A program made the position numbers and the translations under genes. 64,000 bases of DNA, from the NCBI RefSeq assembly GCF_016462415.1, contig NZ_JAEMTF010000010.1, positions 1 through 64,000 on the forward strand. Direction: 5' to 3'. Below are positions 42,918 through 51,351 of the stretch, piece after piece. The first letter of the stretch is position 1. Every line of letters begins with the position of its first letter. The DNA is from Williamsia sp. (GTDB taxonomy: Bacteria; Actinomycetota; Actinomycetes; Mycobacteriales; Mycobacteriaceae). The notes under the pieces were generated by a model. It searched no databases. It worked only from the letters and a program-made list of their open reading frames with translations, and was not told the DNA's origin.

Positions 42918-43832
42918 ATGATCGGAGTGACCACACCCGCCCGTGTAGACCTGTCCCGCTACGCGCTGATCAGCATCGTCGCGTCGGTCGTCGTCATCTC
43001 GCTGAAGATCGTCGCCTGGCGGGTGTCGGGGTCGGTGGGTCTTCTCTCCGACGCCGCCGAGTCCATGGTGAACGTCGTCGCCGCGGTGGGCGCCTTCATC
43101 GCGCTGCGGGTCGCGGCACGCCCGGCCGACGACGACCACAACTTCGGCCACACCAAGGCCGAGTACTTCTCCGCGGTCTTCGAGGGCGTGATGATCGTGA
43201 TCGCCGCGGGGATCATCATCGTGGCCGCGACCGAACGCCTGTTCAACCCGTCCGAACTCGACTCCGTCGGGCTGGGATTGGTGATCTCACTGGTCGCCAC
43301 CGCCATCAACGGTGGGGTCGGTGTGCTGCTGTTGCGAATCGGGCGGCGGCACCGGTCGCTGTCGCTGGAGGCCGACGGCAAGCACCTGCTGACCGACGTG
43401 TGGACGACCGCGGGCGTCGTGGTCGGTGTGCTGCTGGTGGCGCTCACCGGGTGGCTGCCGCTGGACCCGCTGATCGCGATCGCGGTCGCCGTCAACATTC
43501 TCGTCGTCGGCGGACGGCTGGTGTGGGAATCCGGTGCGGGGCTGATGGACACGGCTCTACCCGACGAGGACCGCGGTCGGGTCGACGCGGTGCTCGACCG
43601 GTATCGCAGCTCCGACATCGACTTCCACGACATCCGCACCCGCGAGTCGGGCCACGAGCGCTTCCTGCAGCTGCACATGCTGGTGCCCGGCGAGTGGAGC
43701 GTGCAGCGCGGCCACGATCTCGTCGAAGAGGTCGAGACCGATCTCGTTCAGTCGCTCGACCACCTGCACGTGACCATCCACCTCGAACCCATCGGCGATC
43801 CGGCCGCCTACGAGTCCTGGCGTCTGGACTGA
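42918..43832 (+). CDS. Cation diffusion facilitator (CDF) family transporter
   Basis: About 304 residues: six hydrophobic helices and a C-terminal cytoplasmic domain (GHERFLQLHMLVPGEWSVQRGHDLVEEVE). HNFGHTKAEY after helix 2 is the family loop. Site-A residues differ from Zn2+ transporters: helix 2 has ESMVN in place of DxxxD, while helix 5 keeps HxxxD (DGKHLLTDVW). Metal specificity is therefore open. ATG 42918 chosen; GTG 42927 is equally possible. Confidence 0.88.
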   Translation: MIGVTTPARVDLSRYALISIVASVVVISLKIVAWRVSGSVGLLSDAAESMVNVVAAVGAFIALRVAARPADDDHNFGHTKAEYFSAVFEGVMIVIAAGIIIVAATERLFNPSELDSVGLGLVISLVATAINGGVGVLLLRIGRRHRSLSLEADGKHLLTDVWTTAGVVVGVLLVALTGWLPLDPLIAIAVAVNILVVGGRLVWESGAGLMDTALPDEDRGRVDAVLDRYRSSDIDFHDIRTRESGHERFLQLHMLVPGEWSVQRGHDLVEEVETDLVQSLDHLHVTIHLEPIGDPAAYESWRLD

Positions 43833-43835
43833 CCA

Positions 43836-43867
43836 CTCCCACCGCGGCTCGACGGCCGCGGTGGGAG
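43836..43867. terminator. Bidirectional hairpin terminator between the CDF and GH15 genes
   Basis: 13-bp perfect stem (CTCCCACCGCGGC / GCCGCGGTGGGAG) with a 6-base loop between convergent stop codons. Confidence 0.8.
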
Positions 43868-43868
43868 A

Positions 43869-45869
43869 TCAGTGGTTCGCGGGCACGAACGTGCTGTGTG
43901 CGCCGGCCTCCTCGGCGCGGATCACGTGCATGACGGCGTTGATCAGCGCCAGGTGCGTGAACGCCTGCGGGAAGTTGCCGAGGTGGCGGCCGGTCTTGGC
44001 GTCGATCTCCTCGGCGTAGAGCTTGAGTGGGCTGGAGTAGTTGAGCAGTCGCTCGCACAACTGCTTCGCGCGGGCCAGCTCACCGATCTCGACGAGTGCG
44101 GACACCAACCAGAACGAGCAGATGGTGAACGTGCCCTCCTCGCCGGACAGGCCGTCGTCGGTCTCCTCGACCCGGTAGCGCAGGACCAGACCGTTCTCGG
44201 TCAGGTCGTCGGCGATGGCGAGCACGGTGTTGCGGACCCGCTCGTCGTCGGACGGTAGGAAGCGCAGCAGCGGGACCAGCAGAAGGGATGCGTCGAGGGC
44301 GTCGTTGCCGTATCGCTGGGTGAACACGCCGTTGCCGTTGACGCCGTGTTCGAGGACGTCGGCCTTGATCTCGTCGGCGATGCCCGCCCACGTCTTGGCG
44401 TACGACTTCTCGCCGTGCATGGTGGCGAGTTTGGAACCACGGTCCAGGGCGATCCAGCACATGACCTTCGACGAGGTGAAATGCTGCGGTTCGCCGCGCA
44501 CCTCCCAGATCCCGCGGTCGGGCTTCTTCCAGTGCTTGACCGCTTCCTCGACCTGCGCCTTGAGCACCGGCCACAGGGTCTCGGGGATCGTGTCGTTGGA
44601 CTTCATGTTCAGGTACACCGAGTCGAGCATGGTGCCCCAGATGTCGTGCTGCGCCTGGTTGTACGCGCCGTTGCCGATGCGGACCGGTCGCGCGCCGTCG
44701 TAACCCGAGAGGTGGTGCAGTTCCTCCTCGTCGAGGGTGCGTTCGCCACCCACGCCGTACATGACCTGCAGAGGATGGTGCTCACCGTTGGTCACCCCGG
44801 ACACGTCGGCGATGAACGAGAAGAAGTCGTCGGCCTCCCGGTCGAGGCCGAGGGTGTAGAGACCCCACAGCGCGAAGGTCGAGTCACGCACCCACGCATA
44901 GCGGTAGTCCCAGTTGCGTTCTCCGCCCGGCGTCTCGGGCAGCGACGTGGTCGCCGCGGCCAACAGTGCGCCGGTGGGGGAGTAGGTCAGACCCTTGAGG
45001 GTCAGCGCGCTGCGCTGCAGGTGGCCCCGCCACGGGTGGTCGGGGAACGATCCGACGTTGATCCACTGACGCCACGACTCCGACGTCGACCACATCTTCT
45101 GCGCCGCCTCCTCCCAGTTCTGCGGCGCGGGCTGCGAGGACCAGCTCAACGCGATGAAGCGGTCGTCGCCCTCGGTCAGTCGTGATCGGGCACGCGCCTC
45201 GCGTCCCTCCAGTCCCAGCTTGAGGTTGGTGGTCAACTTCAACGTGGGGACGGGGTGGGTGGTGTCGGTCGCGGTCGCGATCGCCTCGGAATAGGCGGGC
45301 CCGGAGTACTCCCAGGTGGTGGTACCGCGGTGGTAGTCGAAGGCGGGCTCGCAGCTCATGGCGACCTCGACGGTGCCGCTCACGCACTTCACGGTGCGCA
45401 GCAGGATGTGCTCGGCGTCCCAGTCGGTCGGGGTGCGGCGGTGCGTGCGTGATCGGGTCTCGATGTCGTGCCAGGGCCCCATGACCAGTGCGTCGCGGAC
45501 GACGATCCAGCCGGTGTCGGTCTGCCAGGTCGTCTCCACCATCAGACTGCCCGGCAGGTAGCGGCGGTCGACCGGCACGTTGACCCCGTAAGGGGCGAGT
45601 TTGAAGTGCCCTGCGGATCTGTCCAGCACGGCCCCGAAGATGCTGGGGGAGTCCGGACGGGGGACACACATCCACTCGACCGCGCCGTTGCGCGCGATCA
45701 GGCAGTTGGTCTCGCAGTCGGACAGGAAGGCGTAGTCGTCGATCGGGGGAAACGCGTTGCGCGTGGCCGTGGCCGGGGTGAACGCGCTGACGTCGGGATC
45801 GAACGAGCCGGCGTGGGCTCCGCCGGCGGCGAACGCCGTGGCGACGCCGTCCGCTGAGGGGGTTGTCAT
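43869..45869 (-). CDS. Glycoside hydrolase family 15 enzyme (trehalase/glucoamylase-like)
   Basis: 666 residues. N-terminal beta domain (IDDYAFLSDCETNCLIARNGAVEWMCVPRPDSPSIF) and a C-terminal (alpha/alpha)6 barrel with NWDYRYAWVRDSTFALWGLYTLGL, the family signature holding the substrate-binding Arg. Synteny and form match Rv2402, reported as a mycobacterial trehalase; glucoamylase or other alpha-glucosidase activity is possible. The ATG at 45869 is preferred among several in-frame starts because a CATGAT box lies 6 bases upstream, although that box is imperfect. Confidence 0.88.
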   Translation of the reverse strand: MTTPSADGVATAFAAGGAHAGSFDPDVSAFTPATATRNAFPPIDDYAFLSDCETNCLIARNGAVEWMCVPRPDSPSIFGAVLDRSAGHFKLAPYGVNVPVDRRYLPGSLMVETTWQTDTGWIVVRDALVMGPWHDIETRSRTHRRTPTDWDAEHILLRTVKCVSGTVEVAMSCEPAFDYHRGTTTWEYSGPAYSEAIATATDTTHPVPTLKLTTNLKLGLEGREARARSRLTEGDDRFIALSWSSQPAPQNWEEAAQKMWSTSESWRQWINVGSFPDHPWRGHLQRSALTLKGLTYSPTGALLAAATTSLPETPGGERNWDYRYAWVRDSTFALWGLYTLGLDREADDFFSFIADVSGVTNGEHHPLQVMYGVGGERTLDEEELHHLSGYDGARPVRIGNGAYNQAQHDIWGTMLDSVYLNMKSNDTIPETLWPVLKAQVEEAVKHWKKPDRGIWEVRGEPQHFTSSKVMCWIALDRGSKLATMHGEKSYAKTWAGIADEIKADVLEHGVNGNGVFTQRYGNDALDASLLLVPLLRFLPSDDERVRNTVLAIADDLTENGLVLRYRVEETDDGLSGEEGTFTICSFWLVSALVEIGELARAKQLCERLLNYSSPLKLYAEEIDAKTGRHLGNFPQAFTHLALINAVMHVIRAEEAGAHSTFVPANH

Positions 45870-46008
45870 CGGTCCATCATGAGTGAGCGGTGCCATGCTG
45901 CGCCACACGTAGACGGCGCGTCCGGCGACAGCTGTCGGTGACCGGCGACACCGGACACCCGTCGGCCGCGGTCGACTTTAGATTCACCGTGAATAAAATC
46001 GCGCAGGC

Positions 46009-46014
46009 TAGGCT
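46009..46014 (+). promoter_or_regulatory. -10 box of leaderless promoter for the 66-residue membrane protein
   Basis: TAGGCT, then 6 bases (gggcgc), then the GTG at 46021. Confidence 0.6.
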
Positions 46015-46020
46015 GGGCGC

Positions 46021-46221
46021 GTGAACGGATTGCGGACCTGGTGGGACGGTGTGGAGGCATGGCTCACCGGTTTGTCGTTCCTGCCGCAGTTGCTGGTGTC
46101 GCTGGCCGTGGTCATCCCGGCGGCGATAGTGGCCGCGATTGTCCTGAACGCCCTGGTCAACGGTGTGTCGAACCTCGTCGACCGGGTGCGGCCGACCGAG
46201 CGCACGAGCGAGGATCACTGA
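46021..46221 (+). CDS. Small single-pass membrane protein
   Basis: 66 residues with one transmembrane helix (LPQLLVSLAVVIPAAIVAAIVLNAL, about 22-46) and a charged C-terminus (DRVRPTERTSEDH). Its position between a GH15 gene and subI matches a small membrane gene in M. tuberculosis (Rv2401 region). Function unknown. The leaderless promoter supports the GTG start. Confidence 0.75.
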   Translation: MNGLRTWWDGVEAWLTGLSFLPQLLVSLAVVIPAAIVAAIVLNALVNGVSNLVDRVRPTERTSEDH

Positions 46222-46222
46222 C

Positions 46223-46300
46223 ATGCCGCGCTCCCGCGTCACCATCGCTCTTATCGCTCTGCTCATACTCGTGCTCGTCGCCTGGCTCGTCACCCGTTAG
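46223..46300 (+). CDS. 25-residue single-helix membrane peptide
   Basis: ATG one base after the previous stop; the peptide is MPRSRVTIALIALLILVLVA plus WLVTR, a basic start followed by one hydrophobic helix. Too short for the ORF track. The tight spacing suggests co-translation with the 66-residue gene, and relatives of both tend to be hydrophobic mini-proteins. Function unknown. Confidence 0.6.
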   Translation: MPRSRVTIALIALLILVLVAWLVTR

Positions 46301-46351
46301 CGCTGCTCAGAAGAGCATTCATGGTCACCGGAGGCCGTGTGGTCCCGGTGA

Positions 46352-46357
46352 TAATCT
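46352..46357 (+). promoter_or_regulatory. -10 box of the sulfate-transport leader transcript
   Basis: TAATCT, then 7 bases (tcggcct), then the GTG of the leader ORF at 46365. Confidence 0.65.
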
Positions 46358-46364
46358 TCGGCCT

Positions 46365-46454
46365 GTGTTCGAACCCAACGGCTACCAGGTGCGATACCGG
46401 TTGTCCCTGATCGCGGTGGAATACCGCTGCGTCGCAGACATTTTCTGTCGCTGA
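46365..46454 (+). CDS. Leaderless cysteine leader peptide upstream of the sulfate ABC operon
   Basis: A 29-codon ORF (GTG TTC GAA ... TGT CGC TGA) starts 7 bases after a TAATCT box and ends 84 bases before subI. The peptide ends EYRCVADIFCR, with Cys codons at 22 and 28. Leaderless Cys-containing short ORFs upstream of sulfur operons act as cysteine-responsive attenuators in mycobacteria (established there). A GC hairpin (46462-46483) follows at once. The ORF track shows only its 3' part inside a longer frame. Confidence 0.78.
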   Translation: MFEPNGYQVRYRLSLIAVEYRCVADIFCR

Positions 46455-46461
46455 CCCACGC

Positions 46462-46483
46462 GGGGCGCCGCCGTGCGCGCCCC
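46462..46483 (+). promoter_or_regulatory. Hairpin in the subI leader
   Basis: 7-bp stem (GGGGCGC / GCGCCCC) beginning 8 bases after the leader-peptide stop. No T tract follows, so it may act as a GC-only terminator or by pairing with the subI Shine-Dalgarno region (AAGGGG, 46526-46531), itself adjacent to a complementary CCCC. Mechanism is inference. Confidence 0.5.
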
Positions 46484-46538
46484 CATGTCTCGAACTCTCG
46501 AACGTCCTTCTCCACGTACCAGACCAAGGGGTCGCCCC

Positions 46539-47699
46539 ATGTTCGTCCATCGAGTCCCGGCACCACGCCGGGCCCCGGCCGCCCGACGATTCCCGTCGTC
46601 GGTCGCCCGCCTGTCGAGGGCGGTGGTGTCGATGCTCGTCGTGGCGGCCACCGTCGCCGCGTGCGCGGGCGGGTCCACCGACACCCCGGGCGGAGAGAAC
46701 ATCTCCAGCGGTTCGCAACACGTGAACCTGATCGCCTACGCCACCCCCAAGCCCGGCTTCGACAAGATCATCCCGGCGTTCCGGGAGACCGAGGCGGGCA
46801 AGGACATCGGCTTCTCCCAGTCCTACGGAGCCTCCGGGGACCAGTCCCGCAAGGTCGCCCGCCGTGTGCCCGCCGACGTGGTCAACTTCTCCGTCGAGCC
46901 CGACATCACCCGGCTCGTCACCGCGGGAGTGGTCGACAAGGACTGGAAGTCCCAGCACGCCCCGTACAACAGCACGCCGTTCGGATCGGTTGTGGCGCTG
47001 GTGGTCCGTGAGGGCAACCCGAAGAACATCCGCAACTGGGACGACCTGCTCAAGCCGGGCGTCGAGGTGATCACCCCCAACCCCGGCAGCTCCGGCTCGG
47101 CGAAGTGGAACCTGCTCGCCCCCTACGCCGCGGAGAGCAACGGCGGTGCGAACCCCAAGGCGGGTCTCGCCTACGTGACCAAGCTGCTTCGCGACCACAT
47201 CCGGGTCAACCCGAAGTCGGGGCGCGAGGCGACCACCACCTTCGAGCAGGGCCAGGGCGATGTCCTGATCAGCTACGAGAACGAAGCGATCATGCTGTCG
47301 CGCAAGAACAACACCGCACCGCGGTCGCAGCGGGTCGACTACGTGATCCCCCCGACGACGTTCAAGATCGAGAACCCGGTCGCGGTGGTCAACACCAGCG
47401 ACAACAAGGCCGCCGCGAACGCGTTCGTCGACTATCTCTTCACCGATGAGGGGCAGCGGATCTGGGCCCAGCAGGGCTTCCGCCCGGTCAAGCCCGACGT
47501 CATCGAGGCGACCAGGTCGCTGTTCCCCGGGACCATCGACAAGCTGTGGACGATCTCCGATCTGGGCAAGGTGCTGGGCAAGGGCACCGCGGCCAAGAAC
47601 AAGGGCAAGGACCTGACCGGCTGGAAGGCCGTCGACTCCGCGCTCTTCGGGACCAAGGGCGCGATCAGCAAGATCTACGACGCAGGAGGCAAGTCATGA
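46539..47699 (+). CDS. subI: Sulfate-binding lipoprotein of the sulfate ABC transporter
   Basis: 386 residues. Arg-rich n-region, hydrophobic stretch (AVVSMLVVAATVAAC) and lipobox cysteine AAC-AGG place it as a lipoprotein. The mature part matches sulfate-binding proteins: VNLIAYATPKPGFDKIIPAF, QSYGASGDQSRKV, VITPNPGSSGSAKWNLLAPY and FKIENPVAVVN. ATG 46539 is chosen for AAGGGG 7 bases upstream; the GTG at 46473 and ATG at 46485 would add residues overlapping the leader hairpin. First gene of subI-cysT-cysW-cysA, overlapping cysT by ATGA. Confidence 0.95.
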   Translation: MFVHRVPAPRRAPAARRFPSSVARLSRAVVSMLVVAATVAACAGGSTDTPGGENISSGSQHVNLIAYATPKPGFDKIIPAFRETEAGKDIGFSQSYGASGDQSRKVARRVPADVVNFSVEPDITRLVTAGVVDKDWKSQHAPYNSTPFGSVVALVVREGNPKNIRNWDDLLKPGVEVITPNPGSSGSAKWNLLAPYAAESNGGANPKAGLAYVTKLLRDHIRVNPKSGREATTTFEQGQGDVLISYENEAIMLSRKNNTAPRSQRVDYVIPPTTFKIENPVAVVNTSDNKAAANAFVDYLFTDEGQRIWAQQGFRPVKPDVIEATRSLFPGTIDKLWTISDLGKVLGKGTAAKNKGKDLTGWKAVDSALFGTKGAISKIYDAGGKS

Positions 47700-48553
47700 C
47701 GTCGGTGCAGGTCGAACCCGTATCCGCCGCACCACCCCCGAAGCTCGCGGGAGGCCGCCGGATCGTCGGTGGCGGGCCGCTGGGCATCGGGGTGGCCGGA
47801 CTCTGGCTCACCGTCATCGTCCTGCTGCCGCTGGCCGCGATCACCGCGAAGTCGTTCGAGGACGGCTGGAGCGGATTCGCCGATGCGGTCACCGCCGACA
47901 ACGCGGTCGGTGCCATCCAGACCACGGTGCTGGTGTCGGTGGTCGTCGCCCTGGTGAACGTGGTGATGGGCACGCTCGTGGCGTGGGTCCTCGTCCGGGA
48001 CGAATTCCCGGGCAAGCGGATCGTCAACGCGCTCATCGACCTCCCGTTCGCGTTGCCGACGATCGTCGCGAGCCTCGTCCTGCTGTCTCTCTACGGGCCC
48101 AACAGCCCGATCGACATAGAGCTCAACGCGACGAAGCCCGCCCTGGTGATCGCGCTGGCCTTCGTGACGCTGCCGTTCGTGGTGCGTCAGGTGCAGCCCG
48201 TGCTGATCGAGGTCGACCGCGAGGTCGAGGAGGCCGCGGCATCGCTCGGCGCGTCCAACCTGACCATCTGGTGGCGGATCATCGTCCCGTCGCTCGCACC
48301 GGCGATCCTCACCGGCGCCGGGTTGGCCTTCACCCGAGCCATCGGCGAGTTCGGCTCGGTCGTGCTCATCGGCGGCAACATCCCCGGCGACACCCAGGTC
48401 GCGTCGCAGTACATCCAGCAGCAGCTCGAGGTCGACAAGCCCATCGACGCCTCCGCGGTGTCGGTCGTACTGCTGCTCATCGCCTTCGTCGTCCTGCTGG
48501 TGCTGCGCGTCGTCGGACGTCGGTCGGCCAAGCGTGAGGGAGCGGACTCGTGA
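47696..48553 (+). CDS. cysT: Sulfate ABC transporter permease CysT
   Basis: 285 residues with about six transmembrane helices. The EAA loop that contacts the ATPase reads EVEEAAASLGASNLTIWWRIIVPSLAPAIL; the start LWLTVIVLLPLAAITAKSF is typical of CysT/CysU. ATG overlaps the subI stop, and its end overlaps cysW by GTGA. Confidence 0.95.
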   Translation: MTSVQVEPVSAAPPPKLAGGRRIVGGGPLGIGVAGLWLTVIVLLPLAAITAKSFEDGWSGFADAVTADNAVGAIQTTVLVSVVVALVNVVMGTLVAWVLVRDEFPGKRIVNALIDLPFALPTIVASLVLLSLYGPNSPIDIELNATKPALVIALAFVTLPFVVRQVQPVLIEVDREVEEAAASLGASNLTIWWRIIVPSLAPAILTGAGLAFTRAIGEFGSVVLIGGNIPGDTQVASQYIQQQLEVDKPIDASAVSVVLLLIAFVVLLVLRVVGRRSAKREGADS

Positions 48554-49458
48554 AGCTGTCACCGGCGTCGAAGTACGGTCTGCGCACCGTCGCGCTGCTC
48601 TACCTGTTCGTGCTGCTCGTCGTCCCGGTGGCGCTGATCTTCTGGCGCTCCTTCGAACACGGACTCGGGCAGTTCTGGGACTGGATCACCACCCCGGCGG
48701 CGATCTCGGCGCTGCAGCTGAGCCTGCTCATCGTGATCATCGTCGTACCGCTCAACGTCATCTTCGGTGTCGCGACGGCGATCGCACTGGTCCGCGGCCG
48801 GTTCCGCGGCCGCGGCATCGTGCAGGCCATCATCGACCTGCCGTTCGCGGTCTCCCCGGTCGTGGTCGGTGTGTCGCTGATCCTGCTGTGGGGATACGGC
48901 GGCTGGTTCGGCGGCATCGAGAGCCTGGGCTTCCGCGTGATCTTCGGGCTGCCGGGCATGGTCCTCGCGACCATCTTCGTCACCCTGCCGTTCGTCGTCC
49001 GCGAGGTCGAACCGGTGCTCCGGGAGATCGGGACCGAACAGGAGGAGGCCGCGGCCACCCTCGGAGCCGGCGGCTGGCAGACGTTCCGACGCATCACCCT
49101 GCCGGCGATCCGGTGGGGCCTGACCTACGGCGTGGTGCTCACGGTGGCGCGCAGCCTCGGCGAGTACGGCGCGGTCATCATCGTCTCGTCCGGGTTCCCC
49201 GGTATCTCGCAGACCCTGACGCTGCTGGTGTCGTCGCGCTACACCGACGACTACAACGAGTTCGGCGCCTACGCGGCGGCGACCCTGCTGATGTTCATCG
49301 CGCTGCTCGTCCTGCTCGCGATGACCCTCATCGAACGACGCGGTGCGGTGGGGCGGGTCACCCGCAGCGCACGTCGCACGAGCAACGACACCCCCGACCC
49401 GACCGACGAGACCCTTCCGATCGACACCACAGCCGGTGACAAGGAGTACGCACGATGA
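48550..49458 (+). CDS. cysW: Sulfate ABC transporter permease CysW
   Basis: 302 residues, second permease subunit. EAA loop [56 protein letters not shown] is a CysW hallmark. GTG start in GTGA overlap with cysT. The hydrophilic C-terminus is longer than usual ([19 protein letters not shown]). Overlaps cysA by ATGA. Confidence 0.95.
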   Translation: MKLSPASKYGLRTVALLYLFVLLVVPVALIFWRSFEHGLGQFWDWITTPAAISALQLSLLIVIIVVPLNVIFGVATAIALVRGRFRGRGIVQAIIDLPFAVSPVVVGVSLILLWGYGGWFGGIESLGFRVIFGLPGMVLATIFVTLPFVVREVEPVLREIGTEQEEAAATLGAGGWQTFRRITLPAIRWGLTYGVVLTVARSLGEYGAVIIVSSGFPGISQTLTLLVSSRYTDDYNEFGAYAAATLLMFIALLVLLAMTLIERRGAVGRVTRSARRTSNDTPDPTDETLPIDTTAGDKEYAR

Positions 49459-50450
49459 CGATTTCTGTTTCCGGTGCCAACAAGCGCTACGGCGACTTCG
49501 CGGCCCTCGACGACGTGTCGCTGGAGATCCCGTCCGGATCGCTGACCGCCCTGCTCGGCCCGTCGGGATCGGGCAAGTCGACGCTGCTGCGGTCGATCGC
49601 CGGGCTGGACCAACTCGACTCCGGCACCGTCTACATCAACGGTGACGACGTGACCAGGGTGTCGCCGCAGAACCGCGACATCGGGTTCGTCTTCCAGCAC
49701 TACGCCGCGTTCAAGCACATGACCGTGCGCGAGAACGTCGCGTTCGGCCTCAAGATTCGCAAGCGCCCCAAGGCCGAGGTCGCGAAGAAGGTCGACGAGC
49801 TGCTCGACGTCGTCGGACTGGCCGGGTTCCAGACGCGCTACCCGGCGCAGCTGTCCGGCGGGCAGCGCCAACGCATGGCGTTGGCCCGCGCGCTGGCGGT
49901 CGACCCGAAGGTGTTGCTGCTCGACGAGCCGTTCGGTGCCCTCGACGCCAAGGTGCGCGAGGATCTCCGCAAGTGGTTGCGGCGTCTGCACGACGAGGTC
50001 CACGTGACCACGGTGCTCGTCACCCACGACCAGCAGGAGGCCCTCGACGTCGCCGACCGGATCGCGGTCCTGAACAAGGGGCGGATCGAGCAGGTCGGCA
50101 GTCCCGACGACCTGTACGACCGTCCGCAGAACGAGTTCGTGATGTCGTTCCTGGGGTCGGTGGCCAAGCTCAACGGATCGTTGGTCCGTCCGCACGACAT
50201 CCGCGTCGGACGCACACCCGACCTGGCGCTGTCGAGCGCCGATCAGGCCAGCGCCGAGACCGGCGTGCTCAAGGCCAGGGTGCACCGGGTCGTGCATCTC
50301 GGGTTCGAGGTCCGGGTCGAGTTGTCGAACGTGGCCACCGGCGACGAGTTCCACGCCCAGATCACCCGCGGTGACGCCGAGGCGCTGGCGCTGTCCGAGG
50401 GCGACGAGGTCTACGTGCGCGCCACGCGCGTACCGGCCATCGCGAGTTAG
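49455..50450 (+). CDS. cysA: Sulfate ABC transporter ATP-binding protein CysA
   Basis: 331 residues. Walker [17 protein letters not shown], signature [15 protein letters not shown], Walker [13 protein letters not shown] and H-loop [12 protein letters not shown] are complete; a C-terminal TOBE-like regulatory domain follows ([13 protein letters not shown]). It energises sulfate/thiosulfate import by SubI-CysTW. Convergent with the SGNH hydrolase gene; no terminator was found in the 21-base gap. Confidence 0.96.
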   Translation: MTISVSGANKRYGDFAALDDVSLEIPSGSLTALLGPSGSGKSTLLRSIAGLDQLDSGTVYINGDDVTRVSPQNRDIGFVFQHYAAFKHMTVRENVAFGLKIRKRPKAEVAKKVDELLDVVGLAGFQTRYPAQLSGGQRQRMALARALAVDPKVLLLDEPFGALDAKVREDLRKWLRRLHDEVHVTTVLVTHDQQEALDVADRIAVLNKGRIEQVGSPDDLYDRPQNEFVMSFLGSVAKLNGSLVRPHDIRVGRTPDLALSSADQASAETGVLKARVHRVVHLGFEVRVELSNVATGDEFHAQITRGDAEALALSEGDEVYVRATRVPAIAS

Positions 50451-50471
50451 GACGGACCTGGGCGGTGTCGC

Positions 50472-51269
50472 TCAGGCGAGCAGCAGGTCGATGACACGAT
50501 CGGCGACGATGCGCATACCCGCGGCAGTCGGGTGGAACGACGAGGAGAGCCTCCGGGCCGAGAACCCGTTGACCCAGGGATCGGGCGATCCCGCCCCGTG
50601 TCCGCTGCCGTACGACGACGCCGGCACGATCTCGGCGCCCGATTCGCGCGCGGCTGCCAGGTAGATCTCAGACAGCGTCGTGGCCACTGCGCGCGCATGG
50701 TCGACCTCCTCGGCTCTCAGCGGGACCGTGGCGCTCATCGCCGTGCCGGCGTCGAGGATGGGTAGGTAGTCGACCAGGACGACTCGTGCGCGCGGAGCGC
50801 GCCGTCGTGTCTCGCCGACGATGCGAGTGAGGCCGCGCACGGTCGTCGTGATCTGGTCATCTGACATCGGACGTGTCGCGGTTCGTTTATGCAGCGGCGC
50901 CGCCAGCAGCGATGTGATCCGATGCTCGTCGAGCCGATTGACAGCGGACCTCAGGAGCAGTCCGCCGAGATACCCCAGATCATTACCGCCTGCCGTGATC
51001 GTCACCAGGTCCGTCGCGGAGTCGACGGCCTCGATCTGTGGTGGGAACCGACGGCCGACGGCTCGCTGCGACTCGGTCAGAATCGTCGTCGTCGTGGCAC
51101 CCGAGACCGTCGCATCCGTCACGGTGGCCCCCAGATGGGCCGCCACCAGATGCGCGTAGTTGTTGCCGGAGCGGGCCGCGCGGCGATCGATGATCGGCTC
51201 GATTCCGGGTCCGGCTGCGAAAGAGCTCCCGAGTGCGACGTACCGTGCCACGCCCGAATTCCTGTTCAT
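50472..51269 (-). CDS. SGNH/GDSL hydrolase
   Basis: 265 residues. Block I YVALGSSFAAGPG supplies the nucleophile Ser, block III TITAGGNDLGYLG the Gly/Asn oxyanion residues and block V SFHPTAAGMRIVAD the His. The Asp normally three residues before that His is a Ser here. Resembles actinobacterial lipases/esterases annotated in the Rv0518 group. No signal peptide with this start (MNRNSGVARYV); earlier in-frame starts add little. Monocistronic between cysA and the chelatase gene. Confidence 0.85.
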   Translation of the reverse strand: MNRNSGVARYVALGSSFAAGPGIEPIIDRRAARSGNNYAHLVAAHLGATVTDATVSGATTTTILTESQRAVGRRFPPQIEAVDSATDLVTITAGGNDLGYLGGLLLRSAVNRLDEHRITSLLAAPLHKRTATRPMSDDQITTTVRGLTRIVGETRRRAPRARVVLVDYLPILDAGTAMSATVPLRAEEVDHARAVATTLSEIYLAAARESGAEIVPASSYGSGHGAGSPDPWVNGFSARRLSSSFHPTAAGMRIVADRVIDLLLA

Positions 51270-51351
51270 GACTCTCCCGTGTGCCGGTGATGGTCGGTGG
51301 CGACACCCGAGCGCGACGGGTGCGTGGTTCGGCGGACATCGGGGAACGATG

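Noticed and set aside
41226-43151. 641-residue minus-strand ORF
   Set aside because: Shadow of the M3 peptidase and CDF transporter.
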